The notes under the pieces are model-generated. The model was not told where the DNA came from. It did no database searches and saw nothing but the letters and a program-made list of their open reading frames with translations. A program made the translations under genes and the position numbers. Shown here in pieces: positions 12,409 through 24,032 of a DNA stretch of 64,000 bases (position 1 is the first letter of the stretch; each line of letters starts with the position of its first letter). Source of the stretch: Fomitopsis serialis (lineage: Eukaryota > Basidiomycota > Agaricomycetes > Polyporales > Fomitopsidaceae); the NCBI RefSeq assembly GCF_022376445.1, contig NW_025955013.1, positions 62,001-126,000 of the forward strand. Reading direction: 5' to 3'.

Positions 12409-13202
12409 TTAGTCCTCCTCCCAAGCCATGACAGCGACCTCGGCAAACTCCCTCCAAAGGGTAGCCTCGTCCGAGGTTTCTTTACCGGGCACCTGGAACA
12501 CAAGGAGAGGAAGGCAGCGGAACAGGCCTTCGTACACGCGTGCCGAACAGTCGCCGGGTTTGTCAACGACAGCCTTGCCGTTGAACCTTGGGACGCGTTT
12601 GCCGTAAGGAGGGGTAGCGTCGAGCATAAACGCCGTCCGCTCGCGTTGCTCAGGTGTGAAGCCCGAGAGGGTCCAGATCCAGAACGTGCGTATCATGCTC
12701 AGCAACGTCTGCTGGGACACGCTAAGGACGGCGGGAGAGAACTCAAATCCGGGAGAGACTTTGAACTCTGTGGGCGTAGTCAGCCTCATTTGACATGCAG
12801 AGAGGTCGACGTAACGCACCAGCGAGCTTTGCACGCGCCTCGACGAGCGGCGTAGGGTCTGGTTGCCCAGAACCGCTCCGGCTGCCCGACATGTATCTCT
12901 CTGTGAAGACCCTGACCTCCTCCACAAACGCGCGCATGCGCACGACTTCCTCCTCTATTCCTTCTGGGACGGCCGTTGAGGTGCTCGACGCGTCCTTGTT
13001 CTCGGTGGGGTGGCAGACGCGCTTGTGAGTAGGCCAATCGGCGAGCTGGCATTCTGCGCTCTGCGGTGTGTTTCAGCACGTGTATATCCAGTCAGCCATG
13101 TCCGAAAACGCGCACACAATATCTGACGGAAAGGCATCGTGAGCAGCGCTTGGTGCCTGATGCTTTTGAGCAAGCTGCGCAGGATTGCTCCGTTTCGCTC
13201 AT
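12409..13202 (-). CDS. MYND zinc-finger protein
   Basis: The start at 13,202 is the first Met before the finger. Exon 1 encodes CAACSKASGTKRCSRCLSVRYC and exon 2 continues ECQLADWPTHKRVC, so a complete C4-C2-H-C MYND finger is rebuilt across the first intron (about 13,115-13,055). It is followed by a linker (HPTENKDASSTSTAVPEG) and a long helical region with conserved-looking VDLSACQMRLTTPTEF and FTPEQRERTAFML, ending MAWEED. MYND fingers bind proline-rich peptides in partner proteins, but the partner is unknown here. Between LVEARAKL and YVDLSACQM (about 12,800-12,835) the frame changes with no usable intron, so there is a small indel or error. The length of about 240 residues is typical of the short MYND proteins expanded in polypores. 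Confidence 0.7.
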
Positions 13203-14449
13203 GGTCGCGGTGGCTGTGGGGAGGACGACGCGTCGGGCGTTGCCGGCGCCTCTCAGATCTCCCGTTGTGCTGCTGCACCCAGTGCGCACCTTTGCCAGTT
13301 GAACAAGTCAGATGTCAGTACTCAGTGAGGAAGGCCTTATCATTGTTCTAGTACATACTCACCATCTTCGAGAACAAACCCTCGCGAGTCACGCAAGTAC
13401 TGCTCATCACCCTCTTGATTTATGACTTCAATCGGGGTCTCCGAGGAGCTGAGGTATCGCACTGCTTTCAACCTGAGTATGGCTAGAACATTCGACCCTC
13501 TGGCCCCGACTCTTTGACTACATAGTCTCATTCTTGGGACAGTATCACCGGTACGGGATTCTTCAGAGTTGCGTGGCATGTCATCGTCTGACTTACCTCA
13601 GTACTACTTGCAATCACACGCGCAGTCTCGGCGCATGACATACGTACGTGGTCCATCTGTATTCACTCCCATACCTCGCAAATGCTCAGCTGCCAGATAG
13701 TAGCCTGTGCTTGTCGACGAACCAAACTCAGAGGTACCAGGTCGACGGATATCAGGTCGGTGAACCCTGTTATCCCTCAGCGATACACGAATACAACTGA
13801 CAGACACTTCGCAGGGGTGGAGTAGGCTCATTCCGGATGCGCTCTGCACACCGAAGTGCTCCGTTTTCGAGTACACCGGCCAAACACCGGCATGAACATC
13901 GCGGTTCGCTTCAGCAAGCCAACGCGTCGAGACTTAACGGCGCCGTGGTTATATATCGACGCAGCCTCAAGTTGCGGGTGGAAATTGTCTCTGCAGCCCC
14001 TTCATCGTAGCCCACGGCGGAATGCGCTCTATACCTCCGCTTAGGTCGCTCGGACCGATCACTCAGCGATTCAGGCCTGCCTTGGGGGAGTAATTCGGGG
14101 TATGGACGGTGCGTGCATCAGTCTCCTGAGGCAGACATAGACAATTCCTTCGTGCCTCAGGATATTTTTGTCTGACGCGTGCATATGCTGATTCGCGCGG
14201 GTCAGATTCGCTGACATCGAAGCATGTGCACGCTGTCAATCCGTTCTGTCGAACTAGGTACATACATACTGATCGTTGCTGCTTGATGCTACGTAACGTT
14301 GACAGCTCCGCGAATGCGCACGTCGCTCTCTCGGTATGACTCAGGCGTGCTGAGAGGTGTCGCCGCGTGGCACATACGTACGTTGGCAGTCTCATAGGCC
14401 ACTACTCGTGTCGCTAACACCCTGCCAACTCATGGTACTTATGTCTATT
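13203..14449. other. gene-poor stretch, no supported gene
   Basis: Only short minus-strand frames are present, for example one ending SRGFVLEDGEYVLEQ at about 13,340-13,460. I cannot assign any of them. The region may include decayed 5' parts of the DUF6533 relic that follows. Confidence 0.4.
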
Positions 14450-14760
14450 CGTAGACCGTCCAGATTGACCGGATTTGTATCAGCATGTTAGGTTCTGCTA
14501 GATTTGGAGTCTCGATACATCTAACTTGCATTCCTTAGCTTGACATCAGTACCTCTGTCGAGACTCGCCCTGAGCTACGGGAGACGGGTGTTTTCAAGTT
14601 GGGACTTGCTGGTACCACGGGTTTGATGCCTCCGTAGGCAGCACCCTGGTCTTTGCTGGTTGCCGACAGTCTGGTGGTGCGCGCCACCGACGACCCGTCG
14701 GAGAACGTTGGCTCTGATCGACTTTCCGTCTCCGATAGCCCTCATGTCATTCACTCTGCA
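14450..14760 (+). pseudogene. decayed DUF6533 C-terminal exon
   Basis: The sequence runs parallel to the 3' exon of the DUF6533 gene at about 17,365-17,660. Shared landmarks are the TTCGTAGAC start, the CCTTAGCTTGAC/GGCTTAGCTTGAC acceptor, CTGTCGAGACTCGCC versus CTGTCTAGACTGGCC, and GATGC(C/T)TCCGTAGGCAGCACCCTGGTCTTTGCTGG. Stops and indels break the frame (LSRLALDLRE is not preserved). No DUF6533 core was found upstream, so this is a 3' fragment on the same strand as the next gene, consistent with an old tandem duplication. Confidence 0.65.
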
Positions 14761-16029
14761 TGCTGATGGATGTGTGTATGCAGAGCCCCGAATTCTCTGA
14801 CGAGACAACCTGTACTTAGGAGGATGCATCCGGTTTGAGTCAAGTCGAGCCTCGTGTGCGGCGTGTCCACGTTTCGAATTGTTCTCGGATCGCGTAGCAA
14901 GCCATTACTTTACACCGCATACCCAGGGCCGTCTTCATGTCTACAGATCGGCGCGAGCCGCATCCAGATCCTGTGCACAGTGAGTCTCAAAAAATAAGGT
15001 TTTGAGTTACACGGCTACTGTGCAGACGATCGGACAGGTTCACATGGTCCGAGTCACAGTATGGAGATTGGACACAGCGTGGATGACGCCGGCGACCGTC
15101 GTCGTAACTGCCGGTGAATGTATAACAATGCTCGGAGCTCTGGAGTGCGAGGCCGAGTTGGATGGACGGTAGACAGAGATCCGAGGTGATGCTGAAAGTA
15201 TGGGAGTAGGCTTACCGCCAGCTACGTGTGTGCTGGTTTATGTGGGGTATGTGATTGCTGATAGCTGCATAAGTTATTGTTCAAAGTACTAGGCCGAAGT
15301 AGGACGTACGTAGCCACAGCCCGCCACTGTGGTACCCTACTGCTAATCCCCAGCGGCCAGCCACCTGCCTGATGCTACTCAGGCCTGTGGGTTCCACGTA
15401 ACGGTATAGTGCTCAACTCGTCTACCGTCCTCCCCCACTCAGAGGTCGCGTTTAGAGTCTGCCCACAGGAGACTATAGGTCGCCGCAAGTAAGGCGCCAG
15501 CACACTGGCGCTTGATACGCCGGACGTGACACAGGTTGGTGGCGTTACACTACGGTATAACTTGTCAGTAAGTTGTGCCAGCATTGACAGCACCTGTGCG
15601 CGACTAACAAGTTGTCAGTGATACATCTATCGTCTAGACACATTGACAATACCACCGGCTGCCGTATATCCACGGATGGTATAGCTTTGGCCTAGGAATA
15701 GTTGAAAGAGAAGCACCTGAGCGTCTCATGGTTCACGATGTGGCTCGGATGGCCATGGGGGTACCCACTGTGCCGCGCCAGTAGGCCAAGACTGATGGTC
15801 ATTCCCAACCTATGGGCCCCGACTGCCCTGTTATGTCTGATTGTTGCGGGTGCGTACATCTTAAGGAGTTGTGGTACCGTGACTCATCAAAGCAGTCTCA
15901 AGGTATATAAGAGCCCAGATGACCACTCGGCACTCGAAGTCTTCTCTAGTACCGAACCCACAGTGACCCACTAGATGGGAACTGGATTCACTACGGACGT
16001 CATCTCCTCAGCTCACGCTACCAGTCATA
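14761..16029. other. gene-poor stretch, no supported gene
   Basis: No domain motifs on either strand. A frame at 15,702-15,974 (+) has a hydrophobic run (NLWAPTALLCLIVAGAYIL) but no relatives I recognise. Confidence 0.4.
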
Positions 16030-17678
16030 ATGCGTAGCCTTACTCGAGATCAGACATCAAGCCCAAGGCAGGGACCGAGGTATGTCTGGTACGTGCTTGC
16101 GTGTAGGAACGACTCTGACAGTCGCTTAGTCATCAGGCTAGCTTGGTGAAGACATATGTCTTCTTCTCAAACGACATGACTTGGGCCGCGACCAGTACGA
16201 CCGCTCTCCTTTTCGTGCACAATTTCTGACTCTGTCAAAGCCGTGTGGTGCTATGACTACCTCTTGACTCTAGATAAAGAGGCCCGATATTTCTGGTACT
16301 CGAAATGGTCTTTGAACAAAGTGCTCTTCCTCGGCTATCGCTACCCTGTACTCCTAAATACGGTCCTCGTCGAAATGGGTCAGCTGGCAGAACTATTGGG
16401 TAAGATTCATGGTCCAGACTTCATTCTGCGCGTATCTATGCTTATATTTCTTATCACAGAGGTACGAGGCATCCCGGTAACCGCGCATGTACCGGGTGAG
16501 AATATTGCGCTACAGCTGCGGGATCGTCCTACACGGCCAGATGGCCATGGTTATCATTGACGTTGTCAGTGCGACTGGTACGTAGACGATTAATCGCTCT
16601 CCCTCAGCTTGAACGAAGATAATGCTCCGCAGTGTTCGCGGCTCTGCGCGTATATGCGCTCTTCGACCGCAACCGGGTTTTGTTCACTCTAGTCCTGATA
16701 TCTGGTTTACTGAACCCTGCTATCATGATCGTGCGTATGCCCATTTACTACCAGTCACGCTGCAACATCACAGAATCAAAATTTAGTACATATTCACAAG
16801 ATCAATCCCCGCTCCTCTCATCCTGTTCCAAGGATGTTCATTGAGCATTGTGGGCAGTTCCTACACATATGAGAAGTGCGTCTTCGCAGTGTCTGTTGCT
16901 CAGTGCCTACTCACTGTCCGAATAGCTGCACGCATTCTTATTTCCTGCAAATGTGATATTGCACGCTGACTTGTGCTTAGGGTCCATGGCTGCAAGAGCT
17001 GCCTCAGTTCTCTCAGACAGCATAGTCTTGATACTGACGATGATGAAAACATACATGAAGGCTCACGACACGGCGGAACATCCGGCACCAGGCGCACTGT
17101 GCGAGGAATTCTTGTTAGAGATAGTGAGCAGTATGAGATCTCTGGTATGATCGTACGAGACGAACTGACGCCTTCCCCTGCGCAGCTGCTGTCTGCTTTG
17201 CGTATGTCTATAATGCTTGCTATTGACAACACCCTGGTCTTGTCTAAGCCATGGGTGTAGGTTTCTGTGTATCATCAACACCATTGGAATTGGGACCGCA
17301 CGCATGACGGTTGTGAGTCCCAGCCGTATTATTGATACACAGACAATTACGACACGTCCATTTCGTAGACAATCCAGATCGTCCAGACTTGGATTAGCAT
17401 GTAAGGTTTTGCTAGATGCTGCGCTCCCGTCGACTATCTGACGTATACTGTGGCTTAGCTTGACCTCAATACTCCTGTCTAGACTGGCCTTGGATCTGCG
17501 AGAGACTGCGCTCTTGGAGTTCGCTGGTACAACGGAGCTTGATGCTTCCGTAGGTAGCAACCTAGTCTTCGCTGGCGTTGATGATCCCGTAAGGCACGCG
17601 ACCGACGAGCCGTTGGAGGACCTAGACTCGAATCAACGTTCCGTCTCTGACGGATATCATGCCGACTTGGAATGTTAA
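16030..17678 (+). CDS. DUF6533 multi-pass membrane protein, second copy
   Basis: The start at 16,030 is chosen because its exon ends at the same kind of donor (GTACGTGCTTG) as the first exon of the 9.8 kb copy and joins in phase to VKTYVFFSNDMTWAAT. The DUF6533 core VWCYDYLLTLDKEARYFW follows at about 16,240, then RYPVLLNTVLVEM, CGIVLHGQMAMVIIDVVSAT, VFAALRVYALFDRNRVLF, a helix TLVLISGLLNPAIMIV, MAARAASVLSDSIVLILT, and the C-terminal ILLSRLALDLRE tail. The order matches the minus-strand paralogue exon for exon. The short exon around 16,845-16,980 is hard to place, so one junction is unproven. Function unknown; the family is expanded in Agaricomycetes. Confidence 0.7.
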
Positions 17679-18755
17679 TCGATGTGCGTATTTAAAGCCC
17701 GGATAATGTAACGAGCCCATGGCATACTTAAATGGGCATGCCTGGCGAGTCGGTCCTATTTATCAACGAAGGTTAGCGTGACCAGAGGAACAGATACATG
17801 ACACCTCCGTGATATCGATGACGCCCAATAATCTAGGAATGCTTTCCAGCAGGTATGTAAGTGTCAGGTGTGATGGAGATGCGATGCAAGCCGGCACGTA
17901 TGTGCAACGAAGATGGTGACTGTCGGTGAAGTTCACTCGCAAGGATGACGCAAAGACGCATGCAGCTCTTCGAGCGCAAGCTTCAAGCTTCAGGGTGAGT
18001 CGGTGTCTCCGCGAGATATGTTGAATGCCGCCCTCGGGAGACAATTGCAGGGCCCATTGACGCGGTGATACAGCCATGAAATGGACTCGTCGCCACGATT
18101 AGGATTAGTCTCTCCTAGGCAGACCCTACAGAAGGCCTCTCTGACGGAGGGCCCGGTGCGAGCGCAAAGAACATCAAGAGGACGGAGAAGGCGCGAGTGG
18201 GCGCGATGTTGCGAAGCCAACTGCCAGACTCCAGTGCTACCTATCCCGAGGCCATCGGCAGCCTCCAGGATCGAAGTCGTGCGCCAAGGACCCTACTCGG
18301 ATCCGGACCAGCCTCTCCGTCCCAACGGGCCGAGTAGCAGTCGGATTGTAGAAGGTACTTAGCTGAAGTGATGCACTTCCATCACTTGAGCTACCCTCTA
18401 GTATCGACGACTCACATCGTATACACCAGCAGTAACGGGTCACTGAATATCTGCATGTATCAATGTAACCCTTTTGTAAACTTGTCTGATAGTGCCTTGC
18501 TAACGGCCGGCGCGAGCAGGTAGCGCCGCCATGTTGGCGGTACTATATTTCGTAGGTTCGACACAAACCCCGCACCTCCACGCTAGCGCCGCGCGGAGGG
18601 TCTTGAGGAGACTACTGTATTTCGAGAGCTCAGTGCACGCGAGAGACAACACAAAAGCGGAATACATGTATTATAAGCACCCGTATCACATGACTGAAGC
18701 CTTGTCCCAGTCAGCACTTATGGGGCCGATTTCGAGGGTCCGACGGGCCGTACCC
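17679..18755. other. gene-poor stretch, no supported gene
   Basis: It contains a 15-nt block (18,116-18,130) that also occurs at 2103-2117 inside the oversized intron of the first gene. Otherwise I see no structure. Confidence 0.4.
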
Positions 18756-19078
18756 TTAGTGAGGAGCGGCTGGTCCGGAGGAGACAGGTGGGGCGCCTAT
18801 CAGGTGTCGGTGTTCTTTGTGCGCATCTTGAGCTTGGTACTTGTTCCTGATGGCCGCGTAGATGCCCCACCCTGAAGCAGCGCGGCTTATTGCTTTGAGC
18901 CCCGTGCCGAGCCCCGACTCCAGATGCTTCCAGGGGACAGCTCTGCCGCGAAGATCATCACTGCGCAAACGAGTCAGTAGCGCCGCGTTGATTGGATCAC
19001 CGTCACGTACCGGTCTATCGGCGCGGCAAGGGTGGACGCAATAATGGCAATGATAATGACGAGGATCGTCAAGCGCAT
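18756..19078 (-). CDS. small secreted protein candidate
   Basis: A two-exon gene of about 90 residues. Exon 1 (19,078 to about 19,011) encodes a strong signal peptide, MRLTILVIIIAIIASTLAAP, with cleavage expected after the Ala residues. A 49-nt intron (GTACGT...GCGCAG) is removed in phase and exon 2 continues RDDLRGRAVPWKHLESGLG. The mature part holds a Gly/Ala-rich stretch that could form an amphipathic helix (TGLKAISRAASGWGIYAAIR) and a basic His-rich tail. There are no cysteines, which argues against a disulfide-stabilised effector. I do not recognise the family. The gene is isolated in DNA otherwise full of relics, and the intact reading frame across the intron is the main reason to believe it. 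Confidence 0.5.
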
Positions 19079-22000
19079 GGTGAGAGTCGGGGAAGAGACA
19101 GCTTTATGTCGTAAGGGAGGATGGCGTCGTGCGGTTTCGTAAGATACAGGATGAGGATGGGTATGTCGTAATAAGCAAGGCTAAGATTGCACTCAGAAGT
19201 TAGCACGACATGGAGAACGCGTACTCGCGGACGACGACATTACTCACCGACCAGCACCTGTACTTGAGTAAAGAACGAGGCTCACGATCCAATGCGCGGA
19301 GCTAGAAGACACAAGAACACGTTGATGGCCCTTTTATATCTCGAACGCCGGTGCGCTGTTCACGCTTTTACCCAGCTCGCCCCGCATGTACAGCTCTGCG
19401 CCAAGGCCTAGTGGGCGGGAGACTGCGCGGATCTGTCCAAAACCATCATCCCGCGGGCCTGGTTAACTTGCCTTGACAGGCAGGCAAGGTACGCAGACGA
19501 GATTGCCGGAACAATCGCCAGCAACGGCCCATGTCGTATTGTTTAACAGTCCTCCAGGCCTGATCGACTCATCAGTGATATGCACCGATGCACCTCATGT
19601 ACGCATCTACCCGCGGCCAGGTGCTCGGCCTAGCAAAGACTTCGACTCGGAAACGGAGAGAACCACAGAGCTCACAACCTCAGTAAGTAGTTGCCTTGAG
19701 GTTTTCCCGCCGTTGCGCAGCCATGGTCGACAACCAACAGAACCCAAAATCCCGACATAATCCTGGCCGCAGAGCTGTCAGTGATCCGGGGTGGACCATG
19801 GCTGTGTCCGGCTACGAAAGGGCTCCTACGGGTGTGACGTTAAGAACGTGCACCGTAGAATCGCCACGCCCAAGCCGTCGATGGACCTGCATCGGCCGAC
19901 CCAGGGCCAACCAACAGTTACCGTGTACGCAGCCACCGCAACCACGTGAGTAAGCGCCCATTGATGCTACGTTTGATCGAGGAACGCACCGTTCCAACTT
20001 GGCTACTGTCATCAGTCAATTGGGCTTCAAAGGCAATTTCGTGAGTACCCCCGCTCGCGTCGCGCCTGAGCTCATCGACTTTTGAATGTCAGTCGAAAGC
20101 GGACGTAACAACGGTATAGCGTTCAAGGTCTTCGAGCGTCATAATGACGATGGTCACGTTATTACAGCACACAATGCGCGCAGCCTTGCGCGCAGCACTG
20201 CCTTCCTGCTCAGATCGCAATCTCAATCTACGCGACAACGCAACATCGAGTGGACGGCTCACCTGAGATTATAGGGAAATGTTTCAGGAAAATCAGCGAC
20301 CTCAAGGCTATTAAGGGACAGAATGGTCTCATGGGTACTTTCGCCTCGTGCGCACTGCGCATATCAGATGTCAAGTGGTGTCCACTCCATGAGCACTGAG
20401 CGGTGGTCAGCCAGGATCACCCCAAGGTCCAGAACTTCTCGCTGGACGCTGATGAGTTACCACACCAGCATGTTGCCGGCTCCGATTTTGTGGGGAGAGT
20501 GGATACTCGCCCCACTACGTATGTGTACTTCGCAAGGGTCTATACTGGTCGAAGAGAGCATCAGAGCATCACCCGTACAAGACGCTTGCCGGCTTATTAG
20601 TCTGCAACGGAGACTAGACATCATCGTCGGCAATGCGAGTCTGGTGTCGACCTTGAGCTTAATTGAGCTCGTACCGCAGCAGTCGGCCTGCGACGCCGGG
20701 CCATAGTGACACCCTGATGATGAAAAGCGCAGTCCAGCAACTCGCTTGGGGTGGAATACGGCTCTCGTAGCTCGCGGACACTCTGGACTGGACGCACGAA
20801 TGACAACAGTAGGCGAGAAGTCGCCATCTGCACAGCCTGCACCATGGTCGCAGGGGGAGCCGCTCGTACCTCCCGTATCTCGACGTTCGGAAGTCAGTGC
20901 ATGACTCGGAGTCGAGGACAGCAGACTGAGTACTGTAGCGAACCCTACAACCCGGATGTCACGCGTCACAAGCCCGCCGCCCGCCGCGGCGAGGATGTCA
21001 TGTTACTCGTCACACCCGACCCCGCCGCCGGCGCCAACACGTCGCTAGGCGCTAGGAGCGGCGCCTGCGGCGGGCACAGCGACAAGACCGCCATCCGGGG
21101 GCGCATCACACGTCACACGTGTCCCCGCCGCTGCGCCGGATCGTGTACAGCCTGTCACACGTCACACCCCATCCGGGTTGTGGGTTCGCTACAGTACTTG
21201 CGTAAGATTTGAAGACCAGGCCCGGGCATATATGATTCCTCCTTAGACAAAGGCATCAATAACCGTCGCCAGAGGACTCGACCATCAAACGCATTGAAGT
21301 CGTTGCCGGGATGGTATGTATGGCAGCAGGGGAGCAGCAAAGCGATAGTGGCGGTGGCGATGACGAACCAAGTTCAACCAACACTATTACCCGAACAAGA
21401 TATCGGAGTTTTCCGGAGAACTGTACTGACGCCGGCCGGGATCTCGGCCACCTAAGGAGTCGATGCGGGCCTTCGGGTCCATGTTACTTCGACCGCTTGG
21501 GTGAGTATCTGGGACCACGTTAGAACATCCTATGTATGCAGGAAAATTGTTAGAAGAATTTATTGACCACTGGGTCGAAGGTAGTAAGCACTTTCGTGAC
21601 AAGAATCCTGGGAACCAGATTGACTACGAAGTCGGCCATGCAGCCAGAGCTGGCCCGCTACAAGGCTAATATTATCCGAATCAGCATATATGTACTCCAG
21701 AATGTCAATAGATATATCCCAGTAATTCAGCAGCTGTTCAGCCCGAGATACAAGCACAATGGCTGAATACTGTCGATGGGTTGAGAATATGCACTCGCAC
21801 TTACCATATATGGACAGCATCGTACAGACTGATTTTTTCTACCTTCAGTTCGTACTGTATTGGCTTGAGGTGGTGTATATACATTGTACAGATGGATAGC
21901 TCGACCCTAGTATTTTTTTCGTGGCTAGAGGACAGGTTGCAGTAGACTAGGAGTGCGATGACCGACTGCCTAGGGTGGCCGAGATCCTGGCCGGCGTCAG

Positions 22001-22839
22001 TATAGACAAATACCGAATGCTGCGACGAGTATGTACTATGGTAATTATGATTTGAACTCCACCGCTGCACTCCGGGTCTGCGTTTCTTGCACTGCAAAGT
22101 ACAGGGGATTGTTCTCGTCCGTTCTTCGTCGGATGTTTGCACCTTGAACGTTTGAACATTGAAAGCAGCGGTTTACGGCGCCATGTCACGGTTCGAAAGC
22201 CTGCTACTAGCAGTCGGATGGAGATTCACTACCGCCCGGGCCATTCCAGTAATCGACGCAAATGTTGATGCAGTCAATGCTGGCCATTCCAGAGACCAGG
22301 TTTCGCTGCGGATCCGGGTGATCTGCGCACGGAGGTTATGGTCACCACCAAGACCAATGCGCAACAAACCCTTCACTCATGGTGGACGACGAGCGTCGAG
22401 ATTGTTGCTACAATCCTCGTTGAAAGCCAATACATGTGTACGAAGGTTCCACAGTGATCTTGCTTATACTTCGACCAATTGTTCTCAACGGCGATCGCGC
22501 CAAACGACGTGCAAGCAGGAAGAGTAGCCCAGCCAAAGCCCAGCCACTTATTACGTGAGCCCCTGTCCTCGAAGCGAGTCTGATCCCCCATGTCATGATC
22601 TCCTAGTCCAGTCCAATCCTTCAAGCTCGATTTCATGGAGGAGGGGGGGCGACGGTCAGAGCGCCTCCCACAATCCCCGCCAATCTTGTGCCAGTTGATG
22701 GAACGTCTCCACGATTTCCTTGTGACGCCAGCTGACGTCCCTGCTCTCAGCCCGCCTCTCGCGCTCCACAAGCCCCTCCGCATGGTTCAGAGTTGCCGAT
22801 GAGGTCTCTACGTTCACGTGTCATCAGTGCAGAGGTGTG
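19079..22839. other. long gene-poor, stop-rich region
   Basis: No supported gene in about 3.8 kb. A local GC-rich island at about 20,940-21,180 contains repeated CACACGTCACAC-like words and short palindromes. A weak hydrophobic minus-strand frame lies at about 22,408-22,596. The rest looks like decayed sequence. Confidence 0.4.
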
Positions 22840-24032
22840 TCCATATGACTACTCTCTCAATGGAGAGCGAGCAAAGATGTCCTACTGTAGTTGTGGGATC
22901 GTATTGCACTGCCAGATGGCGTTCATCATCATCATCATCGTCGTCAGCGCGACCAGTGAGTCATCATGCAGTTGTTCCTACTCGAGACAATACCACAAAT
23001 GATTCTCATTAGTGTTCGCCGCTTTGCACATAAGTATATGCGCTTTTAGACCACAATCGAGTATTGTTCGCTCTCGTCCTGCTGTCTGACATACTGAATT
23101 CTGCGATTATGATTGTGATTGCACCTCCTAGACTGTCATTTGCTCAACAATAGCATGACGGATGGGGTCTATAGTAATAATCCAGGGATGCTCATTATAC
23201 ATCGTGGCCCGGGGCAGCTCCTACTACGAGAAGTGAGTCTCCGTTGATCATAGCCCTCCTCATGTGTACTCACGGATATTGGGCAGCTGTACGCGTCCCT
23301 CGTTTCCTACTTACCACAGTGGTGCTCACATATGCCCAGGGGCCATGACGGCCAGAGCTGCTTCAGTCCTCTCGGATGGCCTTGACTTTGATGGAAACAT
23401 AGTCAAGAATCCAAGACACAGTTGAGCCATCTGGGTCCGCTCGTACTGTGCGAGGAATACTTCTCTGAGACGGTGAATGAGCGTCGTATGTTCTCCATTT
23501 CGCGTGAACAACTCATCGCCTGACCCTTCCCCGGATCCGTAAAACCTCGACCTGTTTTGCGTACGTATTGGTCTTATCGTTGATCGATTGATCATTCACC
23601 TAGCTTTGTCTGTCCAACGAGTACATACAGGTTTCTGTGCATCATCAATCTCATTGGGGTCGGTACCGCACGGATAACAAGTGTGATTTGCTGTCATGGC
23701 ACCAACGCACCAATAAATCACCACGTTTTGCGCGCTTTCGTAGTTTATACAGATCGTCCAGACTTGGATCGCCATGTGACTCATTGCGAGGCATCCAGTC
23801 TTGACATAGGATCTGACTCCGCTCTGAGGTGACTTGACCTCAAGGCATCTTTGAAGACAAGACTTGCTCTGAATCCGCGGACGCCGTTGCTGGAATTTAC
23901 CGCTACAGCGGAGCTCGATGCTTCCATAAGCGGTACCCTGGCGTCAACAGTGAGCCAGGACACGCAATTGAAGAACCGGAGGACGAATCTCTTGAGCACG
24001 TCGACATTCAATGCTAGCGTACATGCACGGTA
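22840..24032 (+). pseudogene. DUF6533 pseudogene
   Basis: The plus-strand pieces follow the same order as the 16 kb gene. CGIVLHCQMAFIIIIIVVSAT is at about 22,895-22,960, where an ATC microsatellite has made five isoleucines. VFAALHISICAF (about 23,013) then shifts frame to HNRVLFALVLLSDILNSAIMIV. TARAASVLSDG follows at about 23,350, and LALNPRTPLLEFTATAELDASIS at about 23,860. The YDxLLTxDxE core is missing. Several frame changes and lost splice sites make it a non-functional copy. Confidence 0.65.

Noticed and set aside
20940..21190. Telomere- or centromere-like repeat
   Set aside because: The repeated words are few and irregular, and do not match the fungal TTAGGG telomere type.
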